DNA of 64,000 bases from Streptomyces sp. NRRL S-350 (lineage in GTDB: Bacteria > Actinomycetota > Actinomycetes > Streptomycetales > Streptomycetaceae), in NCBI RefSeq assembly GCF_000719705.1, contig NZ_JOHO01000034.1:1-64000 (forward strand). Reading direction: 5' to 3'. The position numbers were made by a program, and so were the translations under genes. This document shows positions 17,795 to 27,074 of the stretch, in pieces (the first letter of the stretch is position 1; each line of letters starts with the position of its first letter). The notes beneath the pieces are model-generated. The model worked only from the letters and a program-made list of their open reading frames with translations. It made no database searches and had not been told where the DNA came from.

Positions 17795-19459
17795 TCAGCC
17801 GCGCACCACCCTGGTGCGGGCCGCGCGGTCCTGCCAGCCGCGTCGCAGCGGGCGGTCCAACGCCGGCCAGAGCAGGCCGAGCAGCAGCACCGCTCCCGTC
17901 TGCCGGACGGCCCAGCGGAGCAGCGACCGGCCGAGGCTCAGCCTGCCGCGGGCGGCGGGGGCGGCGACGTCCACCACGCGGATCCGGGCCAGGCGCTTGC
18001 CGAAGGTCTGGCCGGTGCGGGCGGTCGGCAGCACCTCGTAGAGGAGGCCGACGAACAGCAGGATGCCGATCAGTACGGCGACCTTGCCCAGCACCACGTC
18101 GTCCACGAGCCAGACCTGGACCTGGCGGCGGGTGAGGGCACTGGCCATCCGGGCCTGGTCGAGCTTCTGCTGGAGGTGGTCGGAGACCGAGCGGCCGAGC
18201 GGGATCCCGGCGGCGACGGCGACGACCAGCAGCACGACGGTGTCCACCACCCGGGCTGCCAGTCGGCGCCCCAGCCCCGCCGGCACGGCGGCAGCCGCAC
18301 CGGAGGGCGTGCGGCGGCGGGCGGCGGACGGGCGGGCCTGCCGAACGGCGGGCAGTGGAGTGGTGCGGGCTACGGCGGTGCCCGCAACAGGCGTACCAGG
18401 CGACCCGGTCGCCCCACGCACCCCGGTCGCCCCGGTCGCCCCGGCCGCCTTGGGCGTCACGGACGCAGCGGTCGGGGCAGCGGTCGGGGCAGCGGTCGAC
18501 ACATCAGCCACTGCGGACTTCGCCTCGGCCTCCTCGATCACCGGCACCACGCCGGAGGCCTCGACGGCGGGCACCGGGGACTCCCGTACCGTCACCGCCC
18601 TGGCCACCGCGCGGGCCGGGCCGACGGCGGCGGCCACCTCCTCCTTGGCAGCCGAAGCGGGCTCGGGCTCCGCGCGCCCCTCCTCCGCGTCGGGCGCCCC
18701 CGGGAGCACCCCCCAGGAGACCCAGCGTTGGGCACCGCCCGTCTCCATCAGTCCCCGCTGGGCTCGCGGATCGGCCTGCCAGCCGGACTCCTCGGGCACC
18801 GCACCGGCTACCGCCTCGGCGACCGCACCGGCCGCCGGCCACTCGTCGACGCTCCCGGCAGGAATCCCGGCGCCGCCCGGCACCCTCGCCCCCACCCGGG
18901 CCTCCGAAACCTCCGACGCCCCGGATGCCCCCGACGCCCCCGACACCCCGGACAGCTCGGACACCCCGCCCGCCGCAGTGGCGGCAGCGGCCCCCGCCGG
19001 AGCGACCGTGCGGAACACCGGCCCGCCGATCACCTCCGCCACTCGCGGCCCGAGCACGAAGGAGGCCCCACCCGAGGTCTGGTCGAAGTACATCGGCCCG
19101 GTGTCGCCCCCGCCCGCCGACCGGGCTCCCGGCACCGCCCCCGACGCCGCTGCGGGCACCGGGCCCGACGCCGATCCGGACACCGTCCCGGACTCCGCCC
19201 CGGCCGCGGGCGCCGCGGCCCCCGGCACCACCGGAGGCGGCACCGCCCGTGCAGGCGGCCTGCCCGGGGCCGCCGGGCGGGTCGCGTAGCGGGGCGGTGG
19301 CGGCACCTCGCCCTCGGCGGGCGCGGGTCGGCTGGTGCCGGGCACCCAGGCCGAGCCGCTCCAGTACCGGATGAAGCCGGGGATGGAGGGGTCGGGGTAG
19401 TAGCCCGGCTCCGGCGCGACGGCCGGGTCGCCGCCGTCGGCGAAGGGGCGGTCCGTCAT
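17795..19459 (-). CDS. DUF2510-RDD membrane protein
   Basis: This 554-residue protein starts with a DUF2510 module (PGYYPDPSIPGFIRYWSGSAW), continues through some 300 residues of Ala/Gly/Pro/Val linker, and ends with an RDD domain (LGRRLAARVVDTVVLLVVAV, then GQTFGKRLARIRVVDV). DUF2510 is a short Trp-containing module common at the start of actinobacterial membrane proteins. The ATG at 19459 has AGGAAAGAAG upstream. The tandem arrangement with another RDD gene suggests related jobs, perhaps in ion balance or envelope function. Confidence 0.85.
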   Translation of the reverse strand: MTDRPFADGGDPAVAPEPGYYPDPSIPGFIRYWSGSAWVPGTSRPAPAEGEVPPPPRYATRPAAPGRPPARAVPPPVVPGAAAPAAGAESGTVSGSASGPVPAAASGAVPGARSAGGGDTGPMYFDQTSGGASFVLGPRVAEVIGGPVFRTVAPAGAAAATAAGGVSELSGVSGASGASGASEVSEARVGARVPGGAGIPAGSVDEWPAAGAVAEAVAGAVPEESGWQADPRAQRGLMETGGAQRWVSWGVLPGAPDAEEGRAEPEPASAAKEEVAAAVGPARAVARAVTVRESPVPAVEASGVVPVIEEAEAKSAVADVSTAAPTAAPTAASVTPKAAGATGATGVRGATGSPGTPVAGTAVARTTPLPAVRQARPSAARRRTPSGAAAAVPAGLGRRLAARVVDTVVLLVVAVAAGIPLGRSVSDHLQQKLDQARMASALTRRQVQVWLVDDVVLGKVAVLIGILLFVGLLYEVLPTARTGQTFGKRLARIRVVDVAAPAARGRLSLGRSLLRWAVRQTGAVLLLGLLWPALDRPLRRGWQDRAARTRVVRG

Positions 19460-19959
19460 GGGGGTCTTCTTTCCTGGCAGGTCCTGACGCGGGCATGGAG
19501 GGACGGCGGACGGCGGCGGGAGCCGCCCAGCAGGCCGACCGGCAGGGCCCGACCGGACCGGTGGGGGCCGATCTGGGCCGGTGAGCGCCGACGGGAGCCG
19601 GCGCGACGCGGCCGCCCGCGCGCACACCCGGGCGCACGCCCGGCGCTCGGCGCGCATGGGGGCGCCACCGGTGGGCGGAAAGTCGCCGGACTGTCACAAA
19701 GAGTAGTACCTCGCCGAACCCGTGACGGGAAGTTCGCGAATCCCCGGACAGCGGGAGGCCGCTCGCGGTAAGGAGCCAGCCGCCATGGGCACCAGGCGCA
19801 CAGCAGGCACCCGCGCGCCCCGCCGTCGGCCGTTCACCACCCCGAGCCGGACTTCCCGAAGAAATCCCGGAAACGTGTGTAAGAGCGGGCGTGGACCGCC
19901 CTCTCAAAGGTCACAGGCCCGGAACCGGGCACGACCCGAAGGCAGAGAGGGAGACGATC
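19460..19959. other. Intergenic region before the SsgA-like gene
   Basis: This 500-base gap holds no supported gene. An ATG at 19784 with AAGGAG upstream opens a frame, but its product is Arg/Pro-rich and runs through the ssg gene in another frame, so it is not accepted. The AT-richer part around 19690-19710 may hold a promoter for the RDD gene or the ssg gene. Confidence 0.4.
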
Positions 19960-20376
19960 ATGGAACGCCCCGTCAGCGTCGTCGAGCACGAGCTGGAGCT
20001 CAACCTGGTGCTCTCGCCGGAGCACAGCGTCCCCGTGCCGGCACGGCTGTCCTACGGCAGCCACGACCCGTACGCGGTCTACATCACCTTCCACCTGGAC
20101 ACCGGCTCCCCGGTGACCTGGGTGTTCGCCCGCGAGCTGCTGGTCGAGGGCACCTTCCGCCCGTGCGGCCAGGGCGACGTGCGGATCTGGCCGACCCGCT
20201 CGGGCCGGCGCAGCGTGCTGTGCCTGGCGCTGAGCTCGCCCGCCGGGGACGCGCTCCTGGAGGCGCCGCTGCCGGCCGTCGCGGCCTGGCTGGAGCGGGC
20301 GCACCGACTGGTGCCGCCGGGCAGCGAGCTGGCCGTGCTGGACATGGACGGCTCGCTCGCCGAGCTGCTCGCCTAG
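19960..20376 (+). CDS. ssgG: SsgA-like sporulation and cell-division protein (SsgG-like)
   Basis: This 138-residue protein belongs to the SsgA-like family found in sporulating actinomycetes, whose members position and control septa. DPYAVYITFH, VTWVFARELLVEG and the GQGDVRIWPTRS stretch match SsgB and SsgG. Gene order (nicotinate enzymes on one side, GH20-murA on the other) resembles the ssgG neighbourhood of S. coelicolor, so SsgG is the best guess; SsgB cannot be excluded from sequence alone. The ATG at 19960 follows GGGAGACGATC, which serves as a ribosome site. Confidence 0.85.
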   Translation: MERPVSVVEHELELNLVLSPEHSVPVPARLSYGSHDPYAVYITFHLDTGSPVTWVFARELLVEGTFRPCGQGDVRIWPTRSGRRSVLCLALSSPAGDALLEAPLPAVAAWLERAHRLVPPGSELAVLDMDGSLAELLA

Positions 20377-20552
20377 CGTGCACCCCGGCGTGCACAGGGC
20401 ACGTGGCGACCAGCACGCACGACCGACCGCGACGACCGCCACGGCCGCTACGGCCGCGACCGGAGTGTCCGACAGGGCGTGCGACCGACCGGCACGAGCG
20501 GCCGGAGCGAGCGGCACGGCCGGAGGGAAACAGGAGCGGCGCCCCCGCCGGC

Positions 20553-21950
20553 TCAGCGGGCCGCGGGGGCCTGCTGACGGCCGCGGGCAGTGTCCGGGCC
20601 GCCGTCGCGCTGGCCGGGCAGCCGGACCAGCGGGGCGCCGGCGGAGCGCCGCCGGGCCCTTATCCGGACGGCGGCGGCGAGCAGGAAGCAGAGCCCGACC
20701 CAGGGGTAGACCGAGGTCGGCAGCTGCCGCCACGGCGGCATCCGGAGGACGGCCGTCCCGGTCGGCTTCGCCGCCCACATGGCGAAGGAGAGGAAGGCGA
20801 CCAGCGTGGCCCAGAAGGCGGCCCGCCAGCGCACCCGGCGGACGCCCGCCGGGCGGGCGTGCTCGACGGAGGCCTCGGCGGCGAGCAGGACGAGCACGGG
20901 CACGCACCAGATCCAGTGGTGGGTCCAGCTGATCGGCGAGATCAGCACCGCGGTGACGGCCGCGCAGCAGACGCCCCAGGCCTCGGACCGGGGCAGCCAG
21001 CGCCCGCTGCGGGCGGCCCAGGCGGCGACGGCGAGGCCGGCCAGGGCGACCACGCCGGCCGCGAGGGTGGCGGCGGTGCCGGGTTCGGCGACGTGCAGCA
21101 GTCGGGCGGCGGCGCCGCGCAGCGACTGGTTGTCGACGATGTACGTCTTGCCGACGCGGGAGGAGTCGTAGAGGTACGTGGTCCAGAAGCCCCGGGTGGC
21201 GTCGGGCAGGACCAGGGCGCCGAGCAGGAACGTGCCGAGGAAGGTGAACCCGGCCACGAAGGCGGCCCGGATCCGGCCGGTGATCAGCAGGTAGACCGCG
21301 AACAGGCCGGGGGTGAGCTTGATGCCGGCGGCGATGCCGATCGCCACGCCCTTGCTGCGGTGCCCGTCCGGGCGGGTGAGGTCCCAGAGGATCAGGCAGG
21401 CGAGCGCGAGGTTGATCTGGCCGTAACGGAGCGTGGTGAACACGGGTTCGAGCCAGACTCCGAGGCCGGTCACCAGGATCACGCCGATCGGCCGCAGTTC
21501 GCGGCGTGGCCAGCCGACCAGCCGGAAGGAGAGGTGGGTCAGCAGGGCGAGCAGGCCGAGGTTGCCGAGAGTGATCGCAATCCGGAGGAAGGGGATCGGG
21601 AACCAGGTGGTCGGGACGAACAGCATCGCCGCGAACGGCGGGTAGGTCGCGGGGAGGTTCCACTCGGTGACGCGCAGCGCGTACAGGTCGGTGCCGTTGG
21701 CGACGGCGGCGCCCTCGGCCCGGTAGACGATCATGTCCACCATCGAGGTGTGGACGAAGTGGCGCACCACGGCGTACCCGACCAGGGACAGCAGGGCCAG
21801 TGCGGAGGCGGCCAGCAGCGGGCGGCGGGGCGCCTCGCGCAGGGCCCGGACGGGGGCGCCGAGCGCTCGGCGCAGACGGTCCGACAGGGGGCCGGGCGCG
21901 GGGTCGGGTGCGGTCCGCACCGGGCTGCGCTCGTCTTGCACCGCTGTCAC
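20553..21950 (-). CDS. GT87-family polyprenol-phosphate mannosyltransferase-like protein
   Basis: This 465-residue polytopic membrane protein fits glycosyltransferase family 87 (PimE type), which uses polyprenol-phosphate mannose on the outer face of the membrane. The first loop after helix 1 has the catalytic acidic region (MVDMIVYRAEGAAVANGTDL, with YPPFAAM shortly after). WLEPVFTTLRYGQINLAL and SPISWTHHWIWCVP are further family traits. The acceptor may be a phosphoinositide mannoside or an envelope polymer. The GTG at 21950 has GGAG eight bases upstream. Confidence 0.85.
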   Translation of the reverse strand: MTAVQDERSPVRTAPDPAPGPLSDRLRRALGAPVRALREAPRRPLLAASALALLSLVGYAVVRHFVHTSMVDMIVYRAEGAAVANGTDLYALRVTEWNLPATYPPFAAMLFVPTTWFPIPFLRIAITLGNLGLLALLTHLSFRLVGWPRRELRPIGVILVTGLGVWLEPVFTTLRYGQINLALACLILWDLTRPDGHRSKGVAIGIAAGIKLTPGLFAVYLLITGRIRAAFVAGFTFLGTFLLGALVLPDATRGFWTTYLYDSSRVGKTYIVDNQSLRGAAARLLHVAEPGTAATLAAGVVALAGLAVAAWAARSGRWLPRSEAWGVCCAAVTAVLISPISWTHHWIWCVPVLVLLAAEASVEHARPAGVRRVRWRAAFWATLVAFLSFAMWAAKPTGTAVLRMPPWRQLPTSVYPWVGLCFLLAAAVRIRARRRSAGAPLVRLPGQRDGGPDTARGRQQAPAAR

Positions 21951-22099
21951 TTGTCCACTCCGTCCACCGCTCGGCCAACCAGCGACGATACCGGATGCCA
22001 CCCGAACAGGCCCGGGCACATTCGACTACCCAGAGTGACGCTCGACCTCGGCTGCCCGTACCCCCGTTTCGGGCGGAGCACAGACACCGTGGCCAGGGC

Positions 22100-22117
22100 C
22101 GGGGCCGCCAGGCCCCG
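22100..22117 (-). terminator. Possible terminator after the chitinase gene
   Basis: A seven-base-pair GC stem with a four-base loop lies about 40 bases after the chitinase stop. It has no U-tract. The same 205-base gap holds the GT87 upstream region. Confidence 0.4.
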
Positions 22118-22155
22118 ACCCCCGGTGCCCGACCCCCGGTCCCCGGGCGCGGGCC

Positions 22156-23727
22156 TCAGCCCCTGTACGCCCCGAGAGCCCGGGTGAAGTCCAGCGGCTG
22201 CTGGACGATGCTGCTGCAGGTCGCATCGGCGTAGCCCTTGGCGCCGCCGTCGCAGGCCTTGTCCCGGGTGCCGGACCACATGGCCAGCCAGGCGAGGTGC
22301 TTGGCAGTAGCGAAGCCGGCGAGCTGCTCGGCGTCGGCCACGGTGAAGACCTCGCTGGCCACGTCGTTGACGCCGATCATCGGGGTGACCGCCACCTTGC
22401 GCCAGGCGGCCGCGTCGTCCAGCCCGAGCACGCTCTTGACCTGGGCCTGGGTGGCGGTGGCCGCGGCGATCGCGTACGCGCCCATCCGGCCCCGCGGGTC
22501 GGGAGCGACGCCGTCGCCGAAGTCCATGGCCATGATGTTGACGGCGCCGATCGCGACGCCGTCGGCCTTGGCACCGGCGACCAGGTCGACGCCCTCCTGG
22601 GTCAGGCCGGAAGGCAGCGCGGGCAGGGTGAAGGAGACGTCGAGGGCCTTGCCCCTGGCGGCGGCGTTCTTCTGCAGTTGGGCGATGGCCTGGGCGCGCC
22701 GGGTGTTGGCGGCCCGGTCGGCGATCGCGCCGCCCTCGACGTCGAAGTCCAGCTTGGTCACGCCGTAGGCGTCCACGGCCTTCTGGTAGGCGGCCGCGAG
22801 ATCGGTGCCGGAGCCGCAGGCGAGGGCCAGTTCGCTGCCGTTGGCGCCGCCGAAGGAGAGCCGGACGTCGCCGCCGATCGCCCGCAACGCGCCGATCTGG
22901 GCGGCCACCGCGTCGGCGGACAGGTCGCTGACGCCGCCCCACTTGGGGGCGCAGCCGCCCCCGGAGACCACGAAGGCGAGGTTGTAGTTCTTCACGCCGC
23001 TCGCCTTGGCGGTCGCGACCAGGTCGTACGGCGGGTAGAGCGAGGTGTCCACGTAGGGGGCGAAGCCGGCCCCGGCGCCGACCGGGGGCACGGGCACACC
23101 GGTCGCCGTGGGGGTGGCGGTCGGGGTGGGGGTCGGCGCCGGTGTGGTCGGCGCCGGTGTGGTCGGCCTGGCCGTGGCGGTGGGGCTGGGTGTGGCGGTC
23201 GCGGTGGGTACGGCGGTGGCCGTCGGAGAGGCGGCGCCGGTCGGGCGCCCCGAGGGGGTGGGCGCGGTGCCGTCGCCGGCCTTGCAGGAGGTGTGGTTGA
23301 TCAGGCAGTCGGTCGGTTCGGCCTGCGCCGCGCCCGCGCCCTGGGCGACGAAGCCGACCACCACGCTCCTGCCGGGCTCCAGCCGCTTGCTCCAGGCCTC
23401 CGGCCTGACGGTGATGTGCCGGCCTTCGGCGGTGAAGGAGGCGTTCCAGAGCGAGTCGATCTTCGCCCCGGCGGGCAGGTCGAAGCTGAGCGTCCAGTCC
23501 TCGATCGGGCTGCTGTCCGGGTTGGTGACCAGGTACTGGCCGGTGTAGCCGGAGTCCCACGCGCTGGTGCGGCTGTAGACGGCGCCGAGCGAGGCGGCGC
23601 TGGCCGAGGAGGCGAGGAGGACCGTGCCGCCCGCGACGAGGGCGGCGGCGACCGCGGCGGCCGCGACGATCGTGCCCTTGCGGCTGCGCCTGCGGCGGCC
23701 GGAGCGGCGGGTGGGCTGGGTGGTCAT
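22156..23727 (-). CDS. Secreted chitinase (CBM2 plus GH18)
   Basis: This 523-residue protein has a twin-arginine-rich signal region (residues 1-45), a CBM2 domain (about 48-135, with WTLSFDLPAGAKIDSLWNA), a Thr/Pro linker and a GH18 catalytic domain. The catalytic motif is TKLDFDVEGG, where DFDVE supplies the general acid Glu. It should bind and cleave chitin outside the cell, feeding N-acetylglucosamine. The domain style (FAPYVDTSLYPPYDL) is that of a Streptomyces chitinase subgroup. A two-component system lies immediately upstream on the same strand and may control it. Confidence 0.92.
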   Translation of the reverse strand: MTTQPTRRSGRRRRSRKGTIVAAAAVAAALVAGGTVLLASSASAASLGAVYSRTSAWDSGYTGQYLVTNPDSSPIEDWTLSFDLPAGAKIDSLWNASFTAEGRHITVRPEAWSKRLEPGRSVVVGFVAQGAGAAQAEPTDCLINHTSCKAGDGTAPTPSGRPTGAASPTATAVPTATATPSPTATARPTTPAPTTPAPTPTPTATPTATGVPVPPVGAGAGFAPYVDTSLYPPYDLVATAKASGVKNYNLAFVVSGGGCAPKWGGVSDLSADAVAAQIGALRAIGGDVRLSFGGANGSELALACGSGTDLAAAYQKAVDAYGVTKLDFDVEGGAIADRAANTRRAQAIAQLQKNAAARGKALDVSFTLPALPSGLTQEGVDLVAGAKADGVAIGAVNIMAMDFGDGVAPDPRGRMGAYAIAAATATQAQVKSVLGLDDAAAWRKVAVTPMIGVNDVASEVFTVADAEQLAGFATAKHLAWLAMWSGTRDKACDGGAKGYADATCSSIVQQPLDFTRALGAYRG

Positions 23728-24057
23728 GGCGCGTTACCTCCGCGGGTGCCTTCGGTCGGCCGCCGTCCGGGCAGGGGTGCGTACGGGTGTCCGGGCGGCC
23801 GGCCCGGCTCGGTCGGGTGACCGGCGCGACCGACGCTAGCGGCGGCCCGGGGGCGGAACCGGCGGCCTGAGCGAGGGGTAGAACTCCCTTAGGCCGCAGT
23901 TAAGGAAGAGCCCCGGCGGCCGCCCCCAGGACGGCCCCCGGCCCCCGCCACCGGCCGCCCCGCCCTGCCCCGGGAAGCGCGGCAGACACCGCGTCAGCCC
24001 CACGGCAGCCACTGTGGCAGGCGCGGCGGCAGGCACCCGCGTCCCCGCCGTCCCCGG
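23728..24057. other. Chitinase upstream region
   Basis: These 330 bases lie between the histidine kinase stop and the chitinase start. TAGCGT-like words near 23835 on the chitinase strand could be a -10 box. I looked for DasR-type boxes and chitinase-promoter direct repeats here and found none of good quality; the nearest is GGTCGGGTGACC near 23808-23823, which has the wrong spacing. No gene is seen. Confidence 0.4.
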
Positions 24058-25548
24058 TCACCGCTGGAAGAGCGCTCCCCGGCTGCGCCGCCGACCGGCA
24101 CGCGGGGGCAGCGCCACCTCCGCGCGGGCGCGCAGTCGCAGCCGGGTCTCGGCGCCGCCGAGCACGGCGGAGCGCCCGAGCGCGAGGTCCCCGCCGGTGG
24201 ACTCGGCGAGCTTGCGGACGATGTCCAGGCCGAGGCCGGTGGAGCCCTCCCCGCCGTGGCCCCGGCCGCGTTCGAGGGCGGCGGCCGGGTCGCTGTAGCC
24301 CGGCCCGGCGTCGCCGACCAGCACGATGACCGAGGAGTCGGTGGCCAGCACGTCCACCGAGAAGGCGGTGCCGATGACGGTGTGCCGGAAAACGTTGCCG
24401 AGCAGGGCGTCGACGGCGGCCGCCAGGTCCCCGCGCTGGACGGGCACCGGCACGGCCCGTTCGGCGCCGGCCAGCTGCCAGCGGCGGCCTTCGTCCTCGG
24501 CCAGCGCGGACCAGAAGGCGACGCGTTCCCGGATCACCTCGGCGGCGTCGCAGCCGACCGCGACGGCGGGGGCGTCCTCGGGGGCGCGGCGGGCCGCGCG
24601 GATGATCTGGTCGACCTCGCGCTCCAGTTGGGCGACCGCGTGCCGGGTGGCGTGGGCCGCGTCGCCGTCGCCGAGCGAGGCGGCGTTGAGCCGCAGCACG
24701 GTCAGCGGGGTGCGCAGCCGGTGGGACAGGTCCGCCGCCAGTTCCCTTTCGGCTGCGAGGAGTTGGGCCACCCGGTCGGCCATGGTGTTGAACGCGTGGC
24801 CGGCTTCGCGCAGTTCCTCCGGGCTGCCGTCGACCTGTTTGCCCTCCACCGGGACGCGGACCGCGAGGTTTCCGGCGCCGAGCGAGCGGGCGGCGCCGGC
24901 GAGTCTGCGCGCGGAGGCGACGATCCGGTTGCCCATCCGGTCGGCGACGAGCACCGAGATGGCGACCAGGCCGAGCGCGACGGCGGAGAGCACCAGCCAG
25001 GCGGTGGCGACGCCCCGGGTGAGGTCGCTCTCGGCCACGAACACCTCGACCACGGCGGTGCGCCCGGTGTCCACCGCGACGGGCTGGAGGAGGGCGTACC
25101 CGCCGGCCACCTTCACGGTGAAGGAGCGGCCCTGCCCGCCGGCCGTGGCCACGTCGCCGGGGGTGGCCCGCGCCTCCCCGAGGGTCGGGCCGGCGGGGCC
25201 GTCCGTCCCTGCGGCGGGAGACAGCCCGGCAGTGGTGGGCTGCCCAACGGCGGGAGGCTGCCCGACGGCGGGAGGCTGCCCGGCCGCCGGCAGGTGGACG
25301 GCCATCCGTCCCTGGCCGCCGGCGTCCGTGCTGGCCAGGGCCCGGTCGACGGCGTCCTGGTCGGTGGTGATCGCCAGGGCGGGCCCGAGCGCGGCCGCCT
25401 GCCGCTCGGCGGCGGTGAACGCCCGGTCCCGGGCGGTCTGCTGGACCATCAGGCCGAGCGGGATGAGGAAGGCCAGCGCGACCATGGTGGTCCCGGCCAC
25501 GGCGGCCTTGATCAGGGCCCAGCGCAGCGAGTGTCCGAACCTCCTCAT
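24058..25548 (-). CDS. Sensor histidine kinase
   Basis: This 496-residue two-component kinase has a helix at about 10-35, an extracytoplasmic region with the repeat GQPPAVGQPPAVGQ, a second helix near 185, a HAMP linker, the dimerisation domain with the phosphorylated His in AADLSHRLRTPLTVL, and an ATPase domain (NVFRHT, GDAGPGYS, GLGLDIVRK). Its start codon overlaps the response-regulator stop by four bases (ATGA), so the two are cotranslated. The signal is unknown; the neighbouring chitinase suggests a cell-wall or chitin cue. Confidence 0.9.
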   Translation of the reverse strand: MRRFGHSLRWALIKAAVAGTTMVALAFLIPLGLMVQQTARDRAFTAAERQAAALGPALAITTDQDAVDRALASTDAGGQGRMAVHLPAAGQPPAVGQPPAVGQPTTAGLSPAAGTDGPAGPTLGEARATPGDVATAGGQGRSFTVKVAGGYALLQPVAVDTGRTAVVEVFVAESDLTRGVATAWLVLSAVALGLVAISVLVADRMGNRIVASARRLAGAARSLGAGNLAVRVPVEGKQVDGSPEELREAGHAFNTMADRVAQLLAAERELAADLSHRLRTPLTVLRLNAASLGDGDAAHATRHAVAQLEREVDQIIRAARRAPEDAPAVAVGCDAAEVIRERVAFWSALAEDEGRRWQLAGAERAVPVPVQRGDLAAAVDALLGNVFRHTVIGTAFSVDVLATDSSVIVLVGDAGPGYSDPAAALERGRGHGGEGSTGLGLDIVRKLAESTGGDLALGRSAVLGGAETRLRLRARAEVALPPRAGRRRSRGALFQR

Positions 25549-26249
25549 GTCCGGTGCTCCGGGGAGCCCCCGGGGGCCTCCAGCCGGACGCCGACGCCCC
25601 GGACGGTGTGCAGGTAGCGGGGGCTGGAGGCGGTCTCGCCGAGCTTGCGGCGCAGCCAGGAGAGGTGGACGTCGATGGTCTGGTCGCCGCCGTAGGTCTG
25701 CTGCCAGACCTCGGCGAGGATCTCCTTGCGCGGCACGACGACGCCGGGCCGGGCGGCGAGGAAGGCCAGCAGGTCGAATTCACGGCGGGTCAGGTCGAGC
25801 GGCCGTCCATCCAGGGAGGCTTCGCGCCGCTGGAGGTCGATGGCGAGCCCGCCGACCCTCAGTACCTGGGCGACGGGCGCTGCGCCGCTGCCGAACCGGC
25901 GCAGCACGGCGGTCATCCGGGCGCTGAGGTGTTCTCCGGAGAAAGGTTTCACCAGGTAGTCGTCGGCGCCGTCGTTGAGCAGCCGGACGATCTCGGCCTC
26001 GTCGTCCCGGGCGGTGGCGACGATCACCGGCACATTGGTCAGGCCCCGGATCATCTTGAGCGCCTCGCTGCCGTCCAGATCGGGCAGGCCCAGGTCGAGG
26101 ATCACCAGGTCGCAGCCGACCTGGGCGACCTCCCGCAGCGCTTCGAGCGCGGTGCCCACGCTGCGGACGGCGTGGCCGGTGTCGGTCAGGTGGCGGATGA
26201 GGGCGGAGCGTACGAAGGGGTCGTCCTCGACCACGAGCACTGTTGCCAT
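25545..26249 (-). CDS. OmpR-family response regulator
   Basis: This 234-residue regulator has a receiver domain with the phosphorylated Asp in VILDLGLPDLDG (residue 52) and the conserved Lys in VKPFSG, followed by a winged-helix DNA-binding domain (LDLTRREFDLLAFL, TIDVHLSWLRRKLGE, YLHTVRGVGVRL). It acts with the downstream histidine kinase. Two 15-base direct repeats lie 28-64 bases upstream of its start, a typical layout for self-control. The first ATG with family likeness is at 26249. Confidence 0.92.
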   Translation of the reverse strand: MATVLVVEDDPFVRSALIRHLTDTGHAVRSVGTALEALREVAQVGCDLVILDLGLPDLDGSEALKMIRGLTNVPVIVATARDDEAEIVRLLNDGADDYLVKPFSGEHLSARMTAVLRRFGSGAAPVAQVLRVGGLAIDLQRREASLDGRPLDLTRREFDLLAFLAARPGVVVPRKEILAEVWQQTYGGDQTIDVHLSWLRRKLGETASSPRYLHTVRGVGVRLEAPGGSPEHRT

Positions 26250-26276
26250 GGGCCAGCACGGTACGCCATCGGCGGG

Positions 26277-26313
26277 CAGTGGTCTGTACCTGGAAGGCCA
26301 GTGGTCTGTACCT
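26277..26313 (-). promoter_or_regulatory. Two 15-base direct repeats, DasR- or regulator-box-like
   Basis: CAGTGGTCTGTACCT occurs at 26277-26291 and at 26299-26313, exactly 22 bases apart (two helical turns), between the response regulator and the divergent gene at 26427. The word TGGTCTGTACCT resembles both the DasR box core TGGTCTAGACCA and the TGGTCCAGACCT direct repeats reported at Streptomyces chitinase promoters. It may also bind the OmpR-type regulator itself, which prefers direct repeats. Confidence 0.65.
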
Positions 26314-26426
26314 CGCAGGCCGGTGGCCCGAGCCTCGGGGTGCTGCCCGGAGACGGGCAACTGCCCTGGGGAGCACCGGGGGTGCCGGTCTCGGGCGGGG
26401 CCGGGATGCGGCAGGATGTGCGCACG

Positions 26427-26963
26427 ATGCGGAACGGACTGGTACAGCTCGGCGCCTGGGCGGCGGCCACCGGGGCGGCGGTGGCGCTGTCCTGGCTCGG
26501 CGTGCACGCGGTGCTGACGGGCGCCGCGTTCGAGCAGCCCGCGGCGCTGCCGCTGCCCTCCCCCCGGGGCGACGGCACACCGTCCGCCCCGGCCGCCGCC
26601 CCCGAGCAGTCCCCCTCGGGCGTGCCGGGCGAGACCCCGGCCCCGTCGGCCTCCCCCGCCGCGACGACCGCGCACGGCCCGGCCTGCCCCGCTTCCGCCC
26701 CGCCGCCCGCCCGCCGGCCCTCGCCCGCCGCCACCCCGACGTCCACGGTGAAGAGCTACCCCATCCCGGGCGGCAAGGTCGCGCTGGACCTGCGGGCCGA
26801 CCAGGCGTCCCTGGTCTCCGCCACGCCGGACCCGGGCTGGCAGATGCAGGTGTGGAACGGCCCCCAGTGGATGCGGGTCGATTTCACCCGGGGCGACCAG
26901 GCCAACTCGGTCTTCGTCTCCTGGAACGGCCACCCCCCGCTCGTCGAGACGGCCGTCCGCTAG
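26427..26963 (+). CDS. Unknown exported or membrane-anchored protein
   Basis: This 178-residue protein is not recognised. It has an N-terminal hydrophobic segment (GAWAAATGAAVALSWLGVHAV), a Pro/Ala/Ser linker and a C-terminal domain of about 60 residues with Trp and Asp (DPGWQMQVWNGPQWMRVDF). The ATG at 26427 has AGGA upstream. It is divergent from the response regulator and shares the repeat-bearing intergenic region, so it may be a target or an accessory sensor of that system. Confidence 0.65.
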   Translation: MRNGLVQLGAWAAATGAAVALSWLGVHAVLTGAAFEQPAALPLPSPRGDGTPSAPAAAPEQSPSGVPGETPAPSASPAATTAHGPACPASAPPPARRPSPAATPTSTVKSYPIPGGKVALDLRADQASLVSATPDPGWQMQVWNGPQWMRVDFTRGDQANSVFVSWNGHPPLVETAVR

Positions 26964-27074
26964 CCGTGTCGACCCGCAGGGGCGGAACCCTTCTTCCTGC
27001 TGGTCAAGCTGTGCCCGGAGCGGGAGAATCGGCCGCACCGCTGTACAGAATGCCCACCGGAGGACGGTGCCGCG

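Noticed and set aside
19722..22187. A long plus-strand frame with AAGGAG before ATG 19784.
   Set aside because: It overlaps the SsgA-like gene in another frame and encodes only Arg/Pro-rich sequence.
23728..24057. DasR box or chitinase-promoter repeats ahead of the chitinase gene.
   Set aside because: The best candidate has a four-base spacer between GGTC and GACC and poor flanks, so it does not fit.
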